This document shows, piece by piece, positions 1-9,670 of a stretch of 64,000 bases of DNA (positions within the stretch are counted from its first letter, which is position 1; the number at the start of each line of letters is the position of its first letter). The DNA lies in NCBI RefSeq assembly GCF_000615975.1, contig NZ_BAMP01000001.1, positions 1-64,000 of the forward strand, in the 5' to 3' direction. The notes under the pieces were generated by a model that saw nothing but the letters and a program-made list of their open reading frames with translations, ran no database searches and was not told the DNA's origin. The DNA comes from Nitratireductor aquibiodomus NL21 = JCM 21793 (GTDB lineage: Bacteria > Pseudomonadota > Alphaproteobacteria > Rhizobiales > Rhizobiaceae). Position numbers and translations under genes: made by a program.

Positions 1-835
1 CCGGCTGCCGCGCTGCAACCGTCGTGGTCTCGGCGGTATCCTCTTCCTCGTCGGCACCACCACCGAAGAGCGCGGCCAGGAGACCGCGGCCATTGCCGCC
101 GCCGCCATTGTCACGCGCAACCTGAATGGAGCCGCCGTTGCGCTTGCGCGATTCGTAGGCGGCAACCGCCTGCTTGTATCCCGGCAGAGGTTTGCCATCG
201 GTCGGAACATGCATGGTCTTGCCGTCGGGGAACACGGCCATAAGCTGCTTGCGGCTCATGCGCGGCCAGTGGCGCACACCGCCGACATCAATGTGAATGA
301 AGGGCGAGCCCGAACGCGGGTAATAACCGACGCCGCCGGCTTCGTACTTCAGTGCAGCGTTGCGCAGGCTGGCAAGCTTGACGCCTGGAATGTAGAAGTC
401 GATCGCCTTGCCAAGCATGTGCTGGCTCTTCTTTGCGACACCGTTGGAACGGCTGCGAAGCATGGCGTTGGTCTTGGGCGAGCGGTAGGCGGAAACGACG
501 TGGATGTAATCGCGTGCACCGGTGGCGCGATAGACCTCCCAAAGCAGGTCGAGAACCTTGGGGTCCATATTGGTCGGTTCGTTCTGTCGCCAGTCACGCA
601 GGAAGCGGTTGACCTGTTTGAGGCCGCTCTGGATGTAGCGCCCGTTCCGCTTGTAGGTGATCTCGGCGCGTTCCTTCGTGTGGATGAAGTAAAGCTTCAG
701 GGTGCGTGTTTCGGCGTGAGCAGCGGGCGCGGCTGCGACCAGCGCGCCGACTGCAAGCATCAAACCGGCGAGGAGCCTCACGCGTACAAGCGCAGGCAAG
801 CGCCATCCAAGAACGTGAACGTCGTTTTGTCTCAA
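1..835 (-). CDS. DUF882 / M15-type (YcbK-like) peptidase, 3' end cut by window
   Basis: Cell-wall peptidase-like protein of the DUF882 family (M15A fold). The reading frame runs off the left edge, so the C-terminus is missing. A hydrophobic signal segment ends in AAHA, followed by a conserved YFIHTKERA-like stretch. Further on come the zinc-site motifs of the family: SAYRSPKTN, QHMLGKAIDF and FIHID before VRHW. The visible tail is Gly/Asn-rich and then acidic, likely disordered. I chose a TTG start at 835 because a TAAGG lies about 10 bases upstream; a GTG at 781 would also leave a complete signal peptide. It lies on the same strand as, and about 200 bases downstream of, the regulator gene. 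The specific substrate cannot be told from sequence. Confidence 0.85.
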   Translation of the reverse strand, partial: MRQNDVHVLGWRLPALVRVRLLAGLMLAVGALVAAAPAAHAETRTLKLYFIHTKERAEITYKRNGRYIQSGLKQVNRFLRDWRQNEPTNMDPKVLDLLWEVYRATGARDYIHVVSAYRSPKTNAMLRSRSNGVAKKSQHMLGKAIDFYIPGVKLASLRNAALKYEAGGVGYYPRSGSPFIHIDVGGVRHWPRMSRKQLMAVFPDGKTMHVPTDGKPLPGYKQAVAAYESRKRNGGSIQVARDNGGGGNGRGLLAALFGGGADEEEDTAETTTVAARQP

Positions 836-1040
836 GATCCGTGGCCTTACAGGCTGGTGTTTGTCCCCCGAGCCTCAGGCCCGGACTGTGTGGTTCCCAC
901 CTTCCGATTATTCTATTTAATGGTTAATTCGATCTTATTAAAGGAGGAATGCGCGAAGAGGATGGCGATATCGTGGCAAAACGTGACAAGCCGCCGCAGG
1001 GTAAATGCGGGGTTAATGTCTGGACTGTGTCCCCGGCGCC

Positions 1041-2549
1041 TCAGTCGTCTTTCGCGCGCGGGCGTTCTGCCGGATCGATGCCCATATCCTTGAGTTTTCG
1101 ATAAAGCGTGGAGCGTCCAATGCCCAGGCGCCGCGCGATTTCACTCATCTGGCCACGGTAGTGATCGAGGGCAAACCGGATCACATCGCTTTCGATGTCC
1201 TCCAGCGGGCGTACATTCCCGTCTTCGTCCAGTGTGGCAACGCTTCCCGGCAGGTCTTGAACCGGAGGCGCTTCCCGATGGGGAAGGTCACGACGGTCTG
1301 TCGGGGGCTCTGCCGCAGGGCCATCCTCGGTCGGTATTGTTCCTGTCTGGGCCTCGTATGGATCAATGCCTTCGACCTGAGCGAAGATCTGCGGGAAGTC
1401 GGCTGTGTCGAGCACGGTCGTTTCACAAAGCACGACTGCCCGAAAGACGGCGTTTTCCAGTTGCCGAATGTTGCCGGGCCAGTCGTAGCTTTCCAGAAGC
1501 GCGAGCGCTCTTCGCGATATGCCGGTGATCCGGTTTGAAGCGCTGTCGCTGAAGCGGGCAATGAATGCCTGCACCAGAAGAGGAATGTCATCCCTTCTGT
1601 CGCGCAGCGGCGGCACCATGATCGGGAAGACATTGAGGCGGTAGAACAGGTCTTCACGAAACCGGCCTTCTTTGACGCGCTCAATCAGGTTCTGGTTGGT
1701 GGCCGAGATCAGGCGGATGTCGACCTTCTGTGTCCCGCGCCCGCCGACCGTGTCGACTTCGCCCTGCTGTACGGCACGCAGGAGCTTGACCTGTACGTCG
1801 AGGGGAAGGTCGCCGATCTCGTCCAGGAAAAGGGTTCCCGTATCGGCCTCGGCGAATTTGCCGATGCGCTTTTCCGTTGCGCCGGTGAAGGCCCCTTTTT
1901 CGTGGCCGAAGAGAATGCTCTCCACCAGCGTATCGGGGATCGCGCCGCAGTTGACGGTGACGAAAGGCTTTCGGCGGCGCCGGCTTTCGCTCTGGATCGC
2001 GCGGGCGATAACCTCCTTGCCGACACCGGATTCACCTTCGATCAGGATGGGTATGTCACTGGCGGCTGCCTTCTGGCCCAGCATGATGATCCGTGCCATG
2101 GACGGGCTGTTGGTGACCAGATCATCGAAAGAGGATGCCTCGGCCGGTTTGCCGCCACGGCGCTGGCGGGTCTCCATGGCGCTGACCCTGAGGGCGTTTT
2201 TTATGGCTGCACCAAGTCGGGCCGGGGCAACGGGCTTGACGATGAAATCGAAGGCGCCGGCGCGCATGGCTTCGACCGCCGTGTCGATGCTGCCGCGCGA
2301 TGTCTGCACGATCACCGGAATGTCCGAGCCCTCACCGCGAAGGCGTTCGAGCATTTCGAGCCCGCTCATCTGCGGCATGACGAGGTCGAGCACAATGGTA
2401 CGCGGGGCCTGCTCGGCGCGTTCCAGCACACCCAGCGCCTCCTGACCGTTCTCTGCAAGAAGCGGCGTGTGACCGAGTTTCTCCACTGCAGCCTGAAGAA
2501 GGCGGCGCTGGACCGGGTCATCGTCGACTATGAGAACGGCTTCGGACAT
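1041..2549 (-). CDS. NtrC-family sigma54-dependent response regulator
   Basis: A 502-residue DNA-binding activator. The N-terminal receiver has the acidic pocket D9-D11 and phospho-acceptor D55 in VLDLVMP. A central AAA+ domain carries Walker A GESGVGKE (about residues 172-179) and the sigma54 contact loop GAFTGA (about 219-224). After a Pro/Asp-rich linker there is a Fis-type helix-turn-helix (IARRLGIGRSTLYRKL). All parts expected of a sigma54 activator are intact. An upstream TTG at 2564 would add five residues, but ATG at 2549 begins the typical MSEAVLIVDD start. No cognate kinase lies beside it; it is divergent from pepF. Its target genes cannot be read from the sequence. Confidence 0.93.
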   Translation of the reverse strand: MSEAVLIVDDDPVQRRLLQAAVEKLGHTPLLAENGQEALGVLERAEQAPRTIVLDLVMPQMSGLEMLERLRGEGSDIPVIVQTSRGSIDTAVEAMRAGAFDFIVKPVAPARLGAAIKNALRVSAMETRQRRGGKPAEASSFDDLVTNSPSMARIIMLGQKAAASDIPILIEGESGVGKEVIARAIQSESRRRRKPFVTVNCGAIPDTLVESILFGHEKGAFTGATEKRIGKFAEADTGTLFLDEIGDLPLDVQVKLLRAVQQGEVDTVGGRGTQKVDIRLISATNQNLIERVKEGRFREDLFYRLNVFPIMVPPLRDRRDDIPLLVQAFIARFSDSASNRITGISRRALALLESYDWPGNIRQLENAVFRAVVLCETTVLDTADFPQIFAQVEGIDPYEAQTGTIPTEDGPAAEPPTDRRDLPHREAPPVQDLPGSVATLDEDGNVRPLEDIESDVIRFALDHYRGQMSEIARRLGIGRSTLYRKLKDMGIDPAERPRAKDD

Positions 2550-2703
2550 GTCGCAATTATGCAATGGCGTTACGATATCGCGCGCAGTTTTCCGGCGCGG
2601 GCTGGATCAAAATGGCATAGGCTTCTAAACAAGGTTCAAGAATCCCGGTGAACGAAACCTTTCGGCACCGTGGACGGACAGCGATTTCGGCAACGAGGAT
2701 TAC

Positions 2704-4563
2704 ATGGCCAACAACACTGACAGGGCCCGTCGCCCTGCGGCAACGGATGCGGCGCTAGCGGCTGAAAACGCGTTTTCGGAACTCGGCAATCTGCCGGAGT
2801 GGAATCTCGCCGATCTGTATCCGGCAATCGAGTCACCCGAACTGAAGCGCGATCTCGATCGTGCCGCCGCGGAAGCGGCCGGTTTCGAAACCGCCTGGAA
2901 GGGCAAGCTTGCGGACGAGGCTGCCAGGGGGCCGGAAGGCAGGCTGGGCGAAGCGGTTGAAGCCTATGAAGGCATTGAGGAACTGATGGGCCGCATCGTC
3001 TCCTATGCGGGGCTTCTTTATGCGGGCGATACGTCAGATCCGAAGCGTGCCAAGCTTTATGGCGACGTGCAGGAGAAACTCACGGATGCAAGCGCACATC
3101 TCATCTTCTTCACGCTGGAGCTGAACAAGATCGAAGACGCAGTGCTCGACGCAGCGCTGGAAGCCGATCCAAGGCTTGCGCACTACAGGCCCTGGGTGCT
3201 CGATATCCGCCGCGACAAACCCTACGAACTCGAAGACCGGGTCGAGCAGCTTTTCCACGAAAAGTCGGTGACCGGGCGTGGCGCCTGGAACCGCCTGTTC
3301 GACGAGACCATGACCAGTCTGCGCTTCACGGTGGACGGAGAGGAACTGGCGCTGGAGCAGACGCTCAACCTGTTGCAGGATGCGGATGGTGAGAAGCGCC
3401 ACCGGGCGGCGCAGGCGCTGGCCGATACTTTCTCGAAGAACCTGCGCACATTCACGCTGATTACCAACACACTGGCCAAGGACAAGGAAATCTCCGACCG
3501 CTGGCGCGGGTTCGAGGACATTGCCGATTCCCGCCACCTGGCAAACCGCGTGGAACGGCCGGTCGTGGATGCACTGGCGGAAGCCGTGCGAACAGCCTAT
3601 CCGAGGCTATCGCATCGCTACTACGCCATGAAGGCCAGGTGGCTGGGCATGGATGTGCTGAACCACTGGGACCGCAACGCGCCGCTGCCGGAGACACCGC
3701 AGGCGGTGATCGGCTGGGACGAGGCGAAGAATACGGTGCTCGACGCCTATGCCGCGTTTGATCCGCGAATGGCAGAAATCGCGGGCCGCTTCTTCGATCA
3801 CAACTGGATCGACGCGCCAGTGCGTCCGGGTAAGTCGCCGGGGGCGTTTGCTCACCCGACCGTGCCCTCCGCGCATCCCTATCTGCTCCTGAACTATCTC
3901 GGCAAACCGCGTGACGTGATGACGCTGGCGCATGAGATGGGGCATGGCATTCACCAGGTGCTGGCCGGAAAACAGGGCGCGCTTATGGCGCCGACGCCGC
4001 TCACGCTTGCCGAAACGGCCTCGGTTTTCGGCGAAATGCTCACCTTCCGCTCGCTGCTCGACCGAACGACCGAAAAACGCGAACGCAAGGCCATGCTGGC
4101 GCAGAAGGTGGAGGACATGCTCAACACCGTGGTGCGCCAGATCGCCTTTTATGAGTTCGAGCGCAAGGTGCATGCGAAGCGCCGCAGCGATGGTGAACTG
4201 ACCTCCGATCAGATCGGCGAATTGTGGCTCGACGTGCAGAAGGCGTGTCTCGGTCCGTCGGTGAAGCTGCGCGAGGGATATGAGACGTTCTGGGCCTATA
4301 TCCCGCACTTCATCCACTCGCCTTTCTATGTTTATGCCTATGCCTTCGGCGACTGTCTGGTGAACTCGCTCTTCGCCGTTTACCAGCAGGCTCCGGAGGG
4401 GTTCCAGGAACGGTATTTCGCCATGCTGGAGGCCGGTGGCACGAAGCATCATTCTGAGCTTCTGGCGCCTTTCGGCCTCGATGCGAGCGACCCGGATTTC
4501 TGGGGCAGGGGGCTTTCGGTGATCGAGGGGCTGATAGACGAGCTTGAAACGCTCGACGGCTAG
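2704..4563 (+). CDS. pepF: Oligoendopeptidase F (M3 metallopeptidase)
   Basis: Cytoplasmic zinc oligopeptidase of 619 residues, the normal size for PepF/M3B. The catalytic zinc motif HEMGH is at about residues 410-414, with downstream family sequence (ETASVFGEML) supplying the third ligand region. No signal peptide is present. The ATG follows a GAGG element at a suitable distance. It is divergent from the sigma54 regulator and followed closely by the damaged pabB, whose ATG lies 20 bases beyond the pepF stop. Function is peptide turnover; physiological substrates are unknown. Confidence 0.95.
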   Translation: MANNTDRARRPAATDAALAAENAFSELGNLPEWNLADLYPAIESPELKRDLDRAAAEAAGFETAWKGKLADEAARGPEGRLGEAVEAYEGIEELMGRIVSYAGLLYAGDTSDPKRAKLYGDVQEKLTDASAHLIFFTLELNKIEDAVLDAALEADPRLAHYRPWVLDIRRDKPYELEDRVEQLFHEKSVTGRGAWNRLFDETMTSLRFTVDGEELALEQTLNLLQDADGEKRHRAAQALADTFSKNLRTFTLITNTLAKDKEISDRWRGFEDIADSRHLANRVERPVVDALAEAVRTAYPRLSHRYYAMKARWLGMDVLNHWDRNAPLPETPQAVIGWDEAKNTVLDAYAAFDPRMAEIAGRFFDHNWIDAPVRPGKSPGAFAHPTVPSAHPYLLLNYLGKPRDVMTLAHEMGHGIHQVLAGKQGALMAPTPLTLAETASVFGEMLTFRSLLDRTTEKRERKAMLAQKVEDMLNTVVRQIAFYEFERKVHAKRRSDGELTSDQIGELWLDVQKACLGPSVKLREGYETFWAYIPHFIHSPFYVYAYAFGDCLVNSLFAVYQQAPEGFQERYFAMLEAGGTKHHSELLAPFGLDASDPDFWGRGLSVIEGLIDELETLDG

Positions 4564-4582
4564 GACAGGTTTCTCAGACGCG

Positions 4583-5712
4583 ATGCCCGTCGATATTCGG
4601 GGCCAGGTTCTGATCCGCGACGACGCGGCCGGTCGGGAGCTTTGCTTCTCCCGACCGCGCGCTCTTCTGACCGCGAGAGATGCCGAGACGTTCGAGATCA
4701 TGCTCGACCGGGCAGAGAGGGCGCGGCGCGACGGTTTCTGGCTTGCCGGATACATGGCCTATGAGGCCGGTTATCTGCTGGAGCCGAAGCTCAGACCGCT
4801 TCTGCCTGGGGGACGGCGTGGCCCACTCCTTTGCTTCGGCGTCTTCGACCTCCGGAGGATCGCCCGGTTTCCAGACCGGCGGTGGCGGATGCTGCGCTCG
4901 TCGATGCGAAACCGGCATGGAACGGCTCCGACTATGAACGCCGTTTTGAATGTCTGCACGGGCATCTGCGGGCAGGCGACTGCTACCAGGCGAATTTGAC
5001 CTTCCCCATCCAGGCCAGGTGGCACGGGGAGCCTGCGGGGCTGTTCGATGCGCTCGGCGCACGCCAGCCCGTGCGGTATGGGGCGCTGGTCGAGCTCGGC
5101 TGGCCGGTGATCGTTTCCCGTTCGCCGGAACTGTTTTTCCAGGTTTCGCGAGACGGCTGGATCGAGACCCTGCCGATGAAAGGCACGGTGCCGCGCGGTG
5201 CGACGCCCGAAGAGGATGCGGCGCAGAAGGCGTTTTTGCGCAACGATCCGAAGAACCAGGCGGAAAACCGCATGATTGTCGATCTCCTGCGCAACGACAT
5301 TTCCCGCATCAGCGAGGTGGGAACGCTGGAGGTGCCCGAGCTTTTCCATGTGGAAACCTATCCCACGGTTCATCAGATGGTGAGCCGGGTCCGCGCGAGG
5401 ATCAGACCAGCGACGGGTCTGCGTGAAATCTTCGCGGCACTCTTTCCCTGCGGCTCGGTGACGGGGGCGCCGAAAATCCGCGCCATGGAGATCCTGCGGG
5501 AACTGGAGACCGGCCCCCGCGAAGCCTATTGCGGTGCGATCGGCTGGGCGGCGCCCGACGGTACGATGCGGTTTAACGTGGCGATCCGTACGGTTTCGCT
5601 CTTTGCCGACGGGGAAGCAATCTACAATGTGGGTGGTGGCGTGGTGTTCGATTCCACAGCCGATGGCGAATATGAGGAAGCGCTGCTCAAGGCGCGCTTT
5701 GCGATGATCTAA
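4583..5712 (+). pseudogene. pabB: Aminodeoxychorismate synthase component I (PabB), frameshifted
   Basis: Chorismate-using enzyme that makes 4-amino-4-deoxychorismate for folate. Two overlapping frames together give one PabB. The N-terminal part ends in LLCFGVFD; the C-terminal part carries YQANLTFP, SRSPELFF, KGTVPRG, NRMIVDLLRND, PCGSVTGAPK and the GGGVVFDS end typical of the chorismate-binding domain. They join at about 4850, where one base appears to be missing in a C run: restoring it gives 376 codons, a normal length. The rest of the gene looks functional, so sequence error is more likely than decay. No separate pabA or pabC is nearby. It precedes a YCII gene by about 13 bases. Confidence 0.85.
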
Positions 5713-5725
5713 AAAGGGACCGGTG

Positions 5726-6010
5726 ATGTTTATCGTTTCGTTGCGCTATGTGGTGCCGATCGAGGATGTCGAGCCGCATATGGAAGGGCATATGGCCTGG
5801 CTCGAGAAATACTACGCGAGTGGGACATTCATTGCTTCGGGGCGCAAGGTGCCGAGGACGGGCGGTGTCATTCTCGCGCGCGGCGACCGCGAAGCCCTCG
5901 AAGCCTGTCTGTCGGAAGACCCTTTTGCGGTGTATGGCATCGCCGAAGTCGAGATCACCGAATGCGCCATTTCACGCACGGCGGAAGGGCTTGACGCACT
6001 TAGGCAATAG
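5726..6010 (+). CDS. YCII-family protein
   Basis: A 94-residue cytoplasmic protein with the YCII/YciI fold, a dimeric alpha-beta barrel found alone or fused to other enzymes. The sequence begins MFIVSLRYV and includes an HMAWLEKYYASG stretch and a GGVILARG turn typical of the family. GTG at 5723 directly precedes the chosen ATG; an AAAGGGA ribosome site lies upstream. The 13-base gap from pabB indicates cotranscription. The biochemical role of most YCII proteins is unknown; nothing here gives a substrate. Confidence 0.85.
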   Translation: MFIVSLRYVVPIEDVEPHMEGHMAWLEKYYASGTFIASGRKVPRTGGVILARGDREALEACLSEDPFAVYGIAEVEITECAISRTAEGLDALRQ

Positions 6011-6104
6011 CAGGGCCTTTGCGGACCGGAACCGTATTTGCGCTTTATTCTGACACGCTTCTGTGTTTTGGAGGCTCAATCGTTCTGTTTTGGAGAGGCG
6101 CGTA

Positions 6105-7550
6105 ATGGCTGACAGGAAATGGCCCATCCATGGTGAAATCACCGGCCCGATCGTGATGATCGGCTTCGGCTCAATCGGGCGCGGAACGCTGCCGTTGATC
6201 GAGCGCCATTTCAGGTTCGACAAATCGCGCATGGTTGTGGTGGATCCGAACGATGCGGATCGCAAGCTGCTCGACGAACGGGGCATCCGTTATGTGCAGG
6301 CGCATGTCACGAAGGACAACTACAAGGACCTGCTCAAGCCACTCCTGACGGATGGCGAGGGGCAGGGCTTCTGCGTAAACCTATCGGTCGACACGTCTTC
6401 GCTCGACCTGATGAAACTGTGCCGCAAGCTTGGCGTGCTCTATATCGACACGGTGGTGGAGCCCTGGCTCGGCTTCTATTTCGATGGCAAGGCTGACAAT
6501 GCCTCGCGCACCAACTATGCGCTGCGCGAGACGGTGCGCCGGGAAAAGGCCAAGAATCCGGGCGGCACCACAGCCGTTTCCACCTGCGGCGCCAACCCCG
6601 GCATGGTGTCCTGGTTCGTCAAGCAGGCGCTGGTGAACCTGGCGACCGACCTGGGGCTCGACTTCGATGAGCCGGGTGTCGAGGACCGCGAAGGCTGGGC
6701 CAAGCTGATGAAGAAGTGCGGTGTGAAGGGCATTCACATTGCCGAACGCGATACGCAGCGGACCAAGAAGCCGAAGCCCATGAACGTGTTCTGGAACACC
6801 TGGTCGGTGGAAGGTTTTATCGCTGAAGGATTACAGCCGGCCGAACTCGGCTGGGGCACACATGAGACATGGAAACCCCGGAACGCGCGCAAGCAGAAGA
6901 AGGGCAACAAGGCGGCGATCTTTCTGGAGCAGCCGGGTGCCAACACGCGGGTGCGCAGCTGGTGCCCGACGCCGGGGCCGCAATATGGCTTCCTTGTTAC
7001 CCACAATGAGTCGATCTCCATCGCGGATTTTTTCACCGTACGTGACGGGAAGGGCAAGGTCGTCTACCGGCCGACCTGTCACTACGCCTATCATCCCTGC
7101 AACGATGCGGTGCTTTCGCTGCACGAAATGTTCGGTGCCGAAGGCAAGGCGCAGCCCGAGCAGCACGTTCTTGACGAGAACGAGCTGGTGGACGGGATGG
7201 ATGAACTCGGCGTGCTGCTCTACGGGCACCGGAAGAACGCCTACTGGTTCGGTTCGCAGCTCACGCTGGAAGAGGCGCGCGAACTGGCGCCTTATCAGAA
7301 CGCTACAGGTCTTCAGGTGACCTCCGCCGTGCTTGCGGGAATGGTGTGGGCGCTGGAGAATCCCGAAGCCGGTATCGTCGAGGCCGATGAGGTGGACTAT
7401 CGCCGCTGTCTTGAGGTGCAGTTGCCATATCTGGGGCCTGTGAAGGGCTACTACACGGACTGGACGCCGCTCGAGGGCAGGCCTGGGCTTTTCCCCGAGG
7501 ACATAGACGAATCCGATCCGTGGCAGTTCCGCAACATTCTCGTGCGTTGA
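6105..7550 (+). CDS. hss: Homospermidine synthase
   Basis: NAD-dependent enzyme that joins two putrescine molecules (or putrescine and spermidine) to make sym-homospermidine, the characteristic polyamine of many rhizobia. The 481-residue protein opens with a Rossmann nucleotide site (VMIGFGSIGRG). Conserved family blocks follow, including DTVVEPWLGFY, STCGANPGMVSWFVKQAL and CHYAYHPCNDAVLSLHEM. ATG at 6105 is preceded by GGAGAGG; an upstream in-frame start at 6063 would add 14 unconserved residues. It is monocistronic, with a hairpin after the stop. Its likely putrescine supplier, ornithine decarboxylase, is at 18.7 kb. Confidence 0.95.
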   Translation: MADRKWPIHGEITGPIVMIGFGSIGRGTLPLIERHFRFDKSRMVVVDPNDADRKLLDERGIRYVQAHVTKDNYKDLLKPLLTDGEGQGFCVNLSVDTSSLDLMKLCRKLGVLYIDTVVEPWLGFYFDGKADNASRTNYALRETVRREKAKNPGGTTAVSTCGANPGMVSWFVKQALVNLATDLGLDFDEPGVEDREGWAKLMKKCGVKGIHIAERDTQRTKKPKPMNVFWNTWSVEGFIAEGLQPAELGWGTHETWKPRNARKQKKGNKAAIFLEQPGANTRVRSWCPTPGPQYGFLVTHNESISIADFFTVRDGKGKVVYRPTCHYAYHPCNDAVLSLHEMFGAEGKAQPEQHVLDENELVDGMDELGVLLYGHRKNAYWFGSQLTLEEARELAPYQNATGLQVTSAVLAGMVWALENPEAGIVEADEVDYRRCLEVQLPYLGPVKGYYTDWTPLEGRPGLFPEDIDESDPWQFRNILVR

Positions 7551-7613
7551 GCGGGGATGCGCGCGCTGCGCTTGCAATGACGTCGAAATCGGGCAATTGA
7601 AATGGGTATTGCC

Positions 7614-7635
7614 CGGCCCTGATGGGGGCGGGCCG
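7614..7635 (+). terminator. Hairpin downstream of hss, candidate terminator
   Basis: A 6-bp GC stem (CGGCCC / GGGCCG) with a G-rich 10-base loop lies 64 bases past the hss stop and is followed by GTTTCC. The T tract is poor, so termination is only suggested. Confidence 0.35.
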
Positions 7636-7692
7636 TTTCCAAGGCGGTGCGCTGTCGGTGCAGTACCGTAGGCGCAACAGGAGGCCAGAACC

Positions 7693-8076
7693 ATGAAGAC
7701 AGGCAAAATTCTGACGCTCACAACGGTTTTCTCGGCGCTAGCGCTGGCTGGTTGCCAGACGGGTATGCCCGATGGCGGAGGACAGCGCGCTGCGCGCCAG
7801 ACGGGGGTCGAAGGGCAGTGGATGGGCACGGACGGCGTTGCGGTGTCGACACTGCATGGCGGTCGTTTCAGCTCGCGTGCGGTGGAGACCGGCGAAGTGC
7901 TGACCGAGGGCTCCTATTCGCATCGCGATGCGACCACGATCGAGCTCTCCTTCTATTCGCTCAAGAGCCAGCAGCAGACGGCCGCGACATGTCTTCTCGC
8001 ATCCAGCGATCAGATGAACTGTACGCTGGCAAACGGCACCAATTTCGTCCTCACGCGCGCGGCGCGCGTCTCCTGA
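7693..8076 (+). CDS. omp10: Omp10-like outer-membrane lipoprotein
   Basis: A 127-residue lipoprotein. The signal peptide ends in the lipobox LALAGC, giving a lipid-anchored Cys at about residue 20. The mature part has an Omp10/Inh-like domain, with a VEGQW start, GGRFSSR, EGSY, a CLL...MNC cysteine pair and an NFVLTR end. These blocks align by eye with the Brucella outer-membrane lipoprotein Omp10. A CAGGAGGCC ribosome site precedes the ATG. It stands alone between hss and the PaaK-like gene. Omp10 proteins are surface antigens of unclear biochemical function. Confidence 0.8.
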   Translation: MKTGKILTLTTVFSALALAGCQTGMPDGGGQRAARQTGVEGQWMGTDGVAVSTLHGGRFSSRAVETGEVLTEGSYSHRDATTIELSFYSLKSQQQTAATCLLASSDQMNCTLANGTNFVLTRAARVS

Positions 8077-8225
8077 TCCATGGCGCGATGATGGCAGGTC
8101 GTACAGGAAGCTTCCTGCCCCTGTTGCGTTTTTCAACGCCGGCTCTCTCATGCATGACCTTGGTCGGTCTTGCTCCCTGGGTGTGATTGTTGCGATAACA
8201 TGCTCAAAACCCTTTGGGAGGAGCC

Positions 8226-9479
8226 ATGTCACCGCATTTCGACGCGCTGGAAATTCGTGATCCGGCGGAGCGTGAGCGTGACCTGTTTTCGGTCCTACCG
8301 CATTTTTTGAGCGGCGCCGTGGCCAAGGCGGAGGGGCTGGCGGCCTGGCTTTCCGGGTACGATCTGTCCAAAATTGTTGATCGTGCGGCGCTTGCGCGGC
8401 TGCCGGTCCTGCGCAAACCGGAGCTCCTGGAACTACAGCAGGCGAAGCCGCCTTTCGGTGGCTTTGTCGATCCAGACGCGCTCGAGGGAGCGCGTGTCTT
8501 CATGTCACCGGGGCCGATCTGGGAAATTCAGGGGGCGGGCGCCGATCCCTGGCAGGCGGCACGCGCCTTTTTTGCTGCCGGCGTTCGGCCCGGTGCGCGC
8601 GTTCACAACGCGTTTGCCTATCATATGACGCCGGGCGGTTTCGTGCTGGACACGGGCGCGCGGGCGCTCGGATGCAGCGTGTTTCCCGCGGGCACCGGCA
8701 ATACCGACATGCAGGTGGAGGCGGCCGAAGCCTTCCGGCCGGATGTCTATGCCGGCACGCCGGATTTTCTGAAGATCATGCTCGAACGGGCGGATCGTGA
8801 TGGCAGGGACCTGTCATCATTCCGGATCGGTCTGGTTTCGGGAGGGGCGCTGTTTCCTTCACTGCGTGAGGAATACCGCGCACGGGGCATAAATGTACTG
8901 CAGTGTTACGCCACCGCCGAGTTTGGCGTGATCGCTTATGAATCGACCGGGCCTGACGGTGCACCGCTGCCGGGCATGGTGGTCAACGAAAACCTGATCG
9001 TCGAGATCGTGCGGCCGGGCACGGACGATCCGGTGCCGGAGGGAGAGGTGGGTGAGGTTGTGGTGACCTCGCTTAACCCGGCTTATCCGCTGGTGCGGCT
9101 TGGAACCGGCGATCTATCCGCAGTGCTGCGGGAAAAGAGCCCATGCGGCCGTACCAATATGCGTATCAGGGGCTGGATGGGACGTGCCGACCAGCGAACC
9201 AAGGTCAAGGGCATGTTTGTCGATCCCAAGCAGATCGCGGAGTTGACGCGCAGACACGGCGAGATTGAACGCGCCCGGCTTGTGGTGACCCGCGATGGCG
9301 CGAGCGACGCCATGGCCCTGCATGTCGAGACAATCACCGGCACCGCTCCGGACACGACCGCGATCGAGACCACGCTGCGCGAAGTCACGAGGGTCGGCGG
9401 GCGCGTGGTGCTGGCTGAGCCGGGCAGCCTGCCGCGCGATGGCAAGGTGATCGCCGACGAGCGGGAATATTCAGACTAA
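8226..9479 (+). CDS. PaaK-like AMP-binding enzyme (phenylacetate-CoA ligase family)
   Basis: A 417-residue adenylate-forming enzyme of the short PaaK-like type. Family hallmarks include GLVSGGALFPSLREEYRARG, a CYATAEFGVIAYE block corresponding to the adenylate site, a VRLGTGDLSAV motif (usually YRTGD) and a GRADQRTKVKGMFVDP hinge. A catalytic lysine candidate sits in RDGKV near the end. ATG at 8226 follows GGGAGG; the upstream GTG-type start at 8214 lacks a site. Substrate unknown: it may activate an aromatic or other carboxylate to a CoA ester. It lies 190 bases before a TRAP transporter on the same strand, which makes a shared organic-acid substrate possible but unproven. Confidence 0.8.
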   Translation: MSPHFDALEIRDPAERERDLFSVLPHFLSGAVAKAEGLAAWLSGYDLSKIVDRAALARLPVLRKPELLELQQAKPPFGGFVDPDALEGARVFMSPGPIWEIQGAGADPWQAARAFFAAGVRPGARVHNAFAYHMTPGGFVLDTGARALGCSVFPAGTGNTDMQVEAAEAFRPDVYAGTPDFLKIMLERADRDGRDLSSFRIGLVSGGALFPSLREEYRARGINVLQCYATAEFGVIAYESTGPDGAPLPGMVVNENLIVEIVRPGTDDPVPEGEVGEVVVTSLNPAYPLVRLGTGDLSAVLREKSPCGRTNMRIRGWMGRADQRTKVKGMFVDPKQIAELTRRHGEIERARLVVTRDGASDAMALHVETITGTAPDTTAIETTLREVTRVGGRVVLAEPGSLPRDGKVIADEREYSD

Positions 9480-9670
9480 AGCATAAGGGAGAAAAGCGGG
9501 CCGCAATTCGCGTCTCGCTTGATTTCACGCCACCCGTATCACAGGATATGGTTGCAATGTCGCTGGACGCTGGTGATCGTCCGCGCCGTGCCAGAAAAGA
9601 AACAGGCGGTGACAGGCCGCGATTGTTCGTCCGCAGCGTGATGCGGGCTGTGCAGAGTGGAGGAGACCCC

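Noticed and set aside
209-1093. Plus-strand frame of 294 codons with an AAAGGAGG-like site near 940
   Set aside because: It is antisense to the DUF882 gene, whose zinc-site motifs are clear, and the product has no recognisable fold. The ribosome-like site is not followed by a sensible gene.
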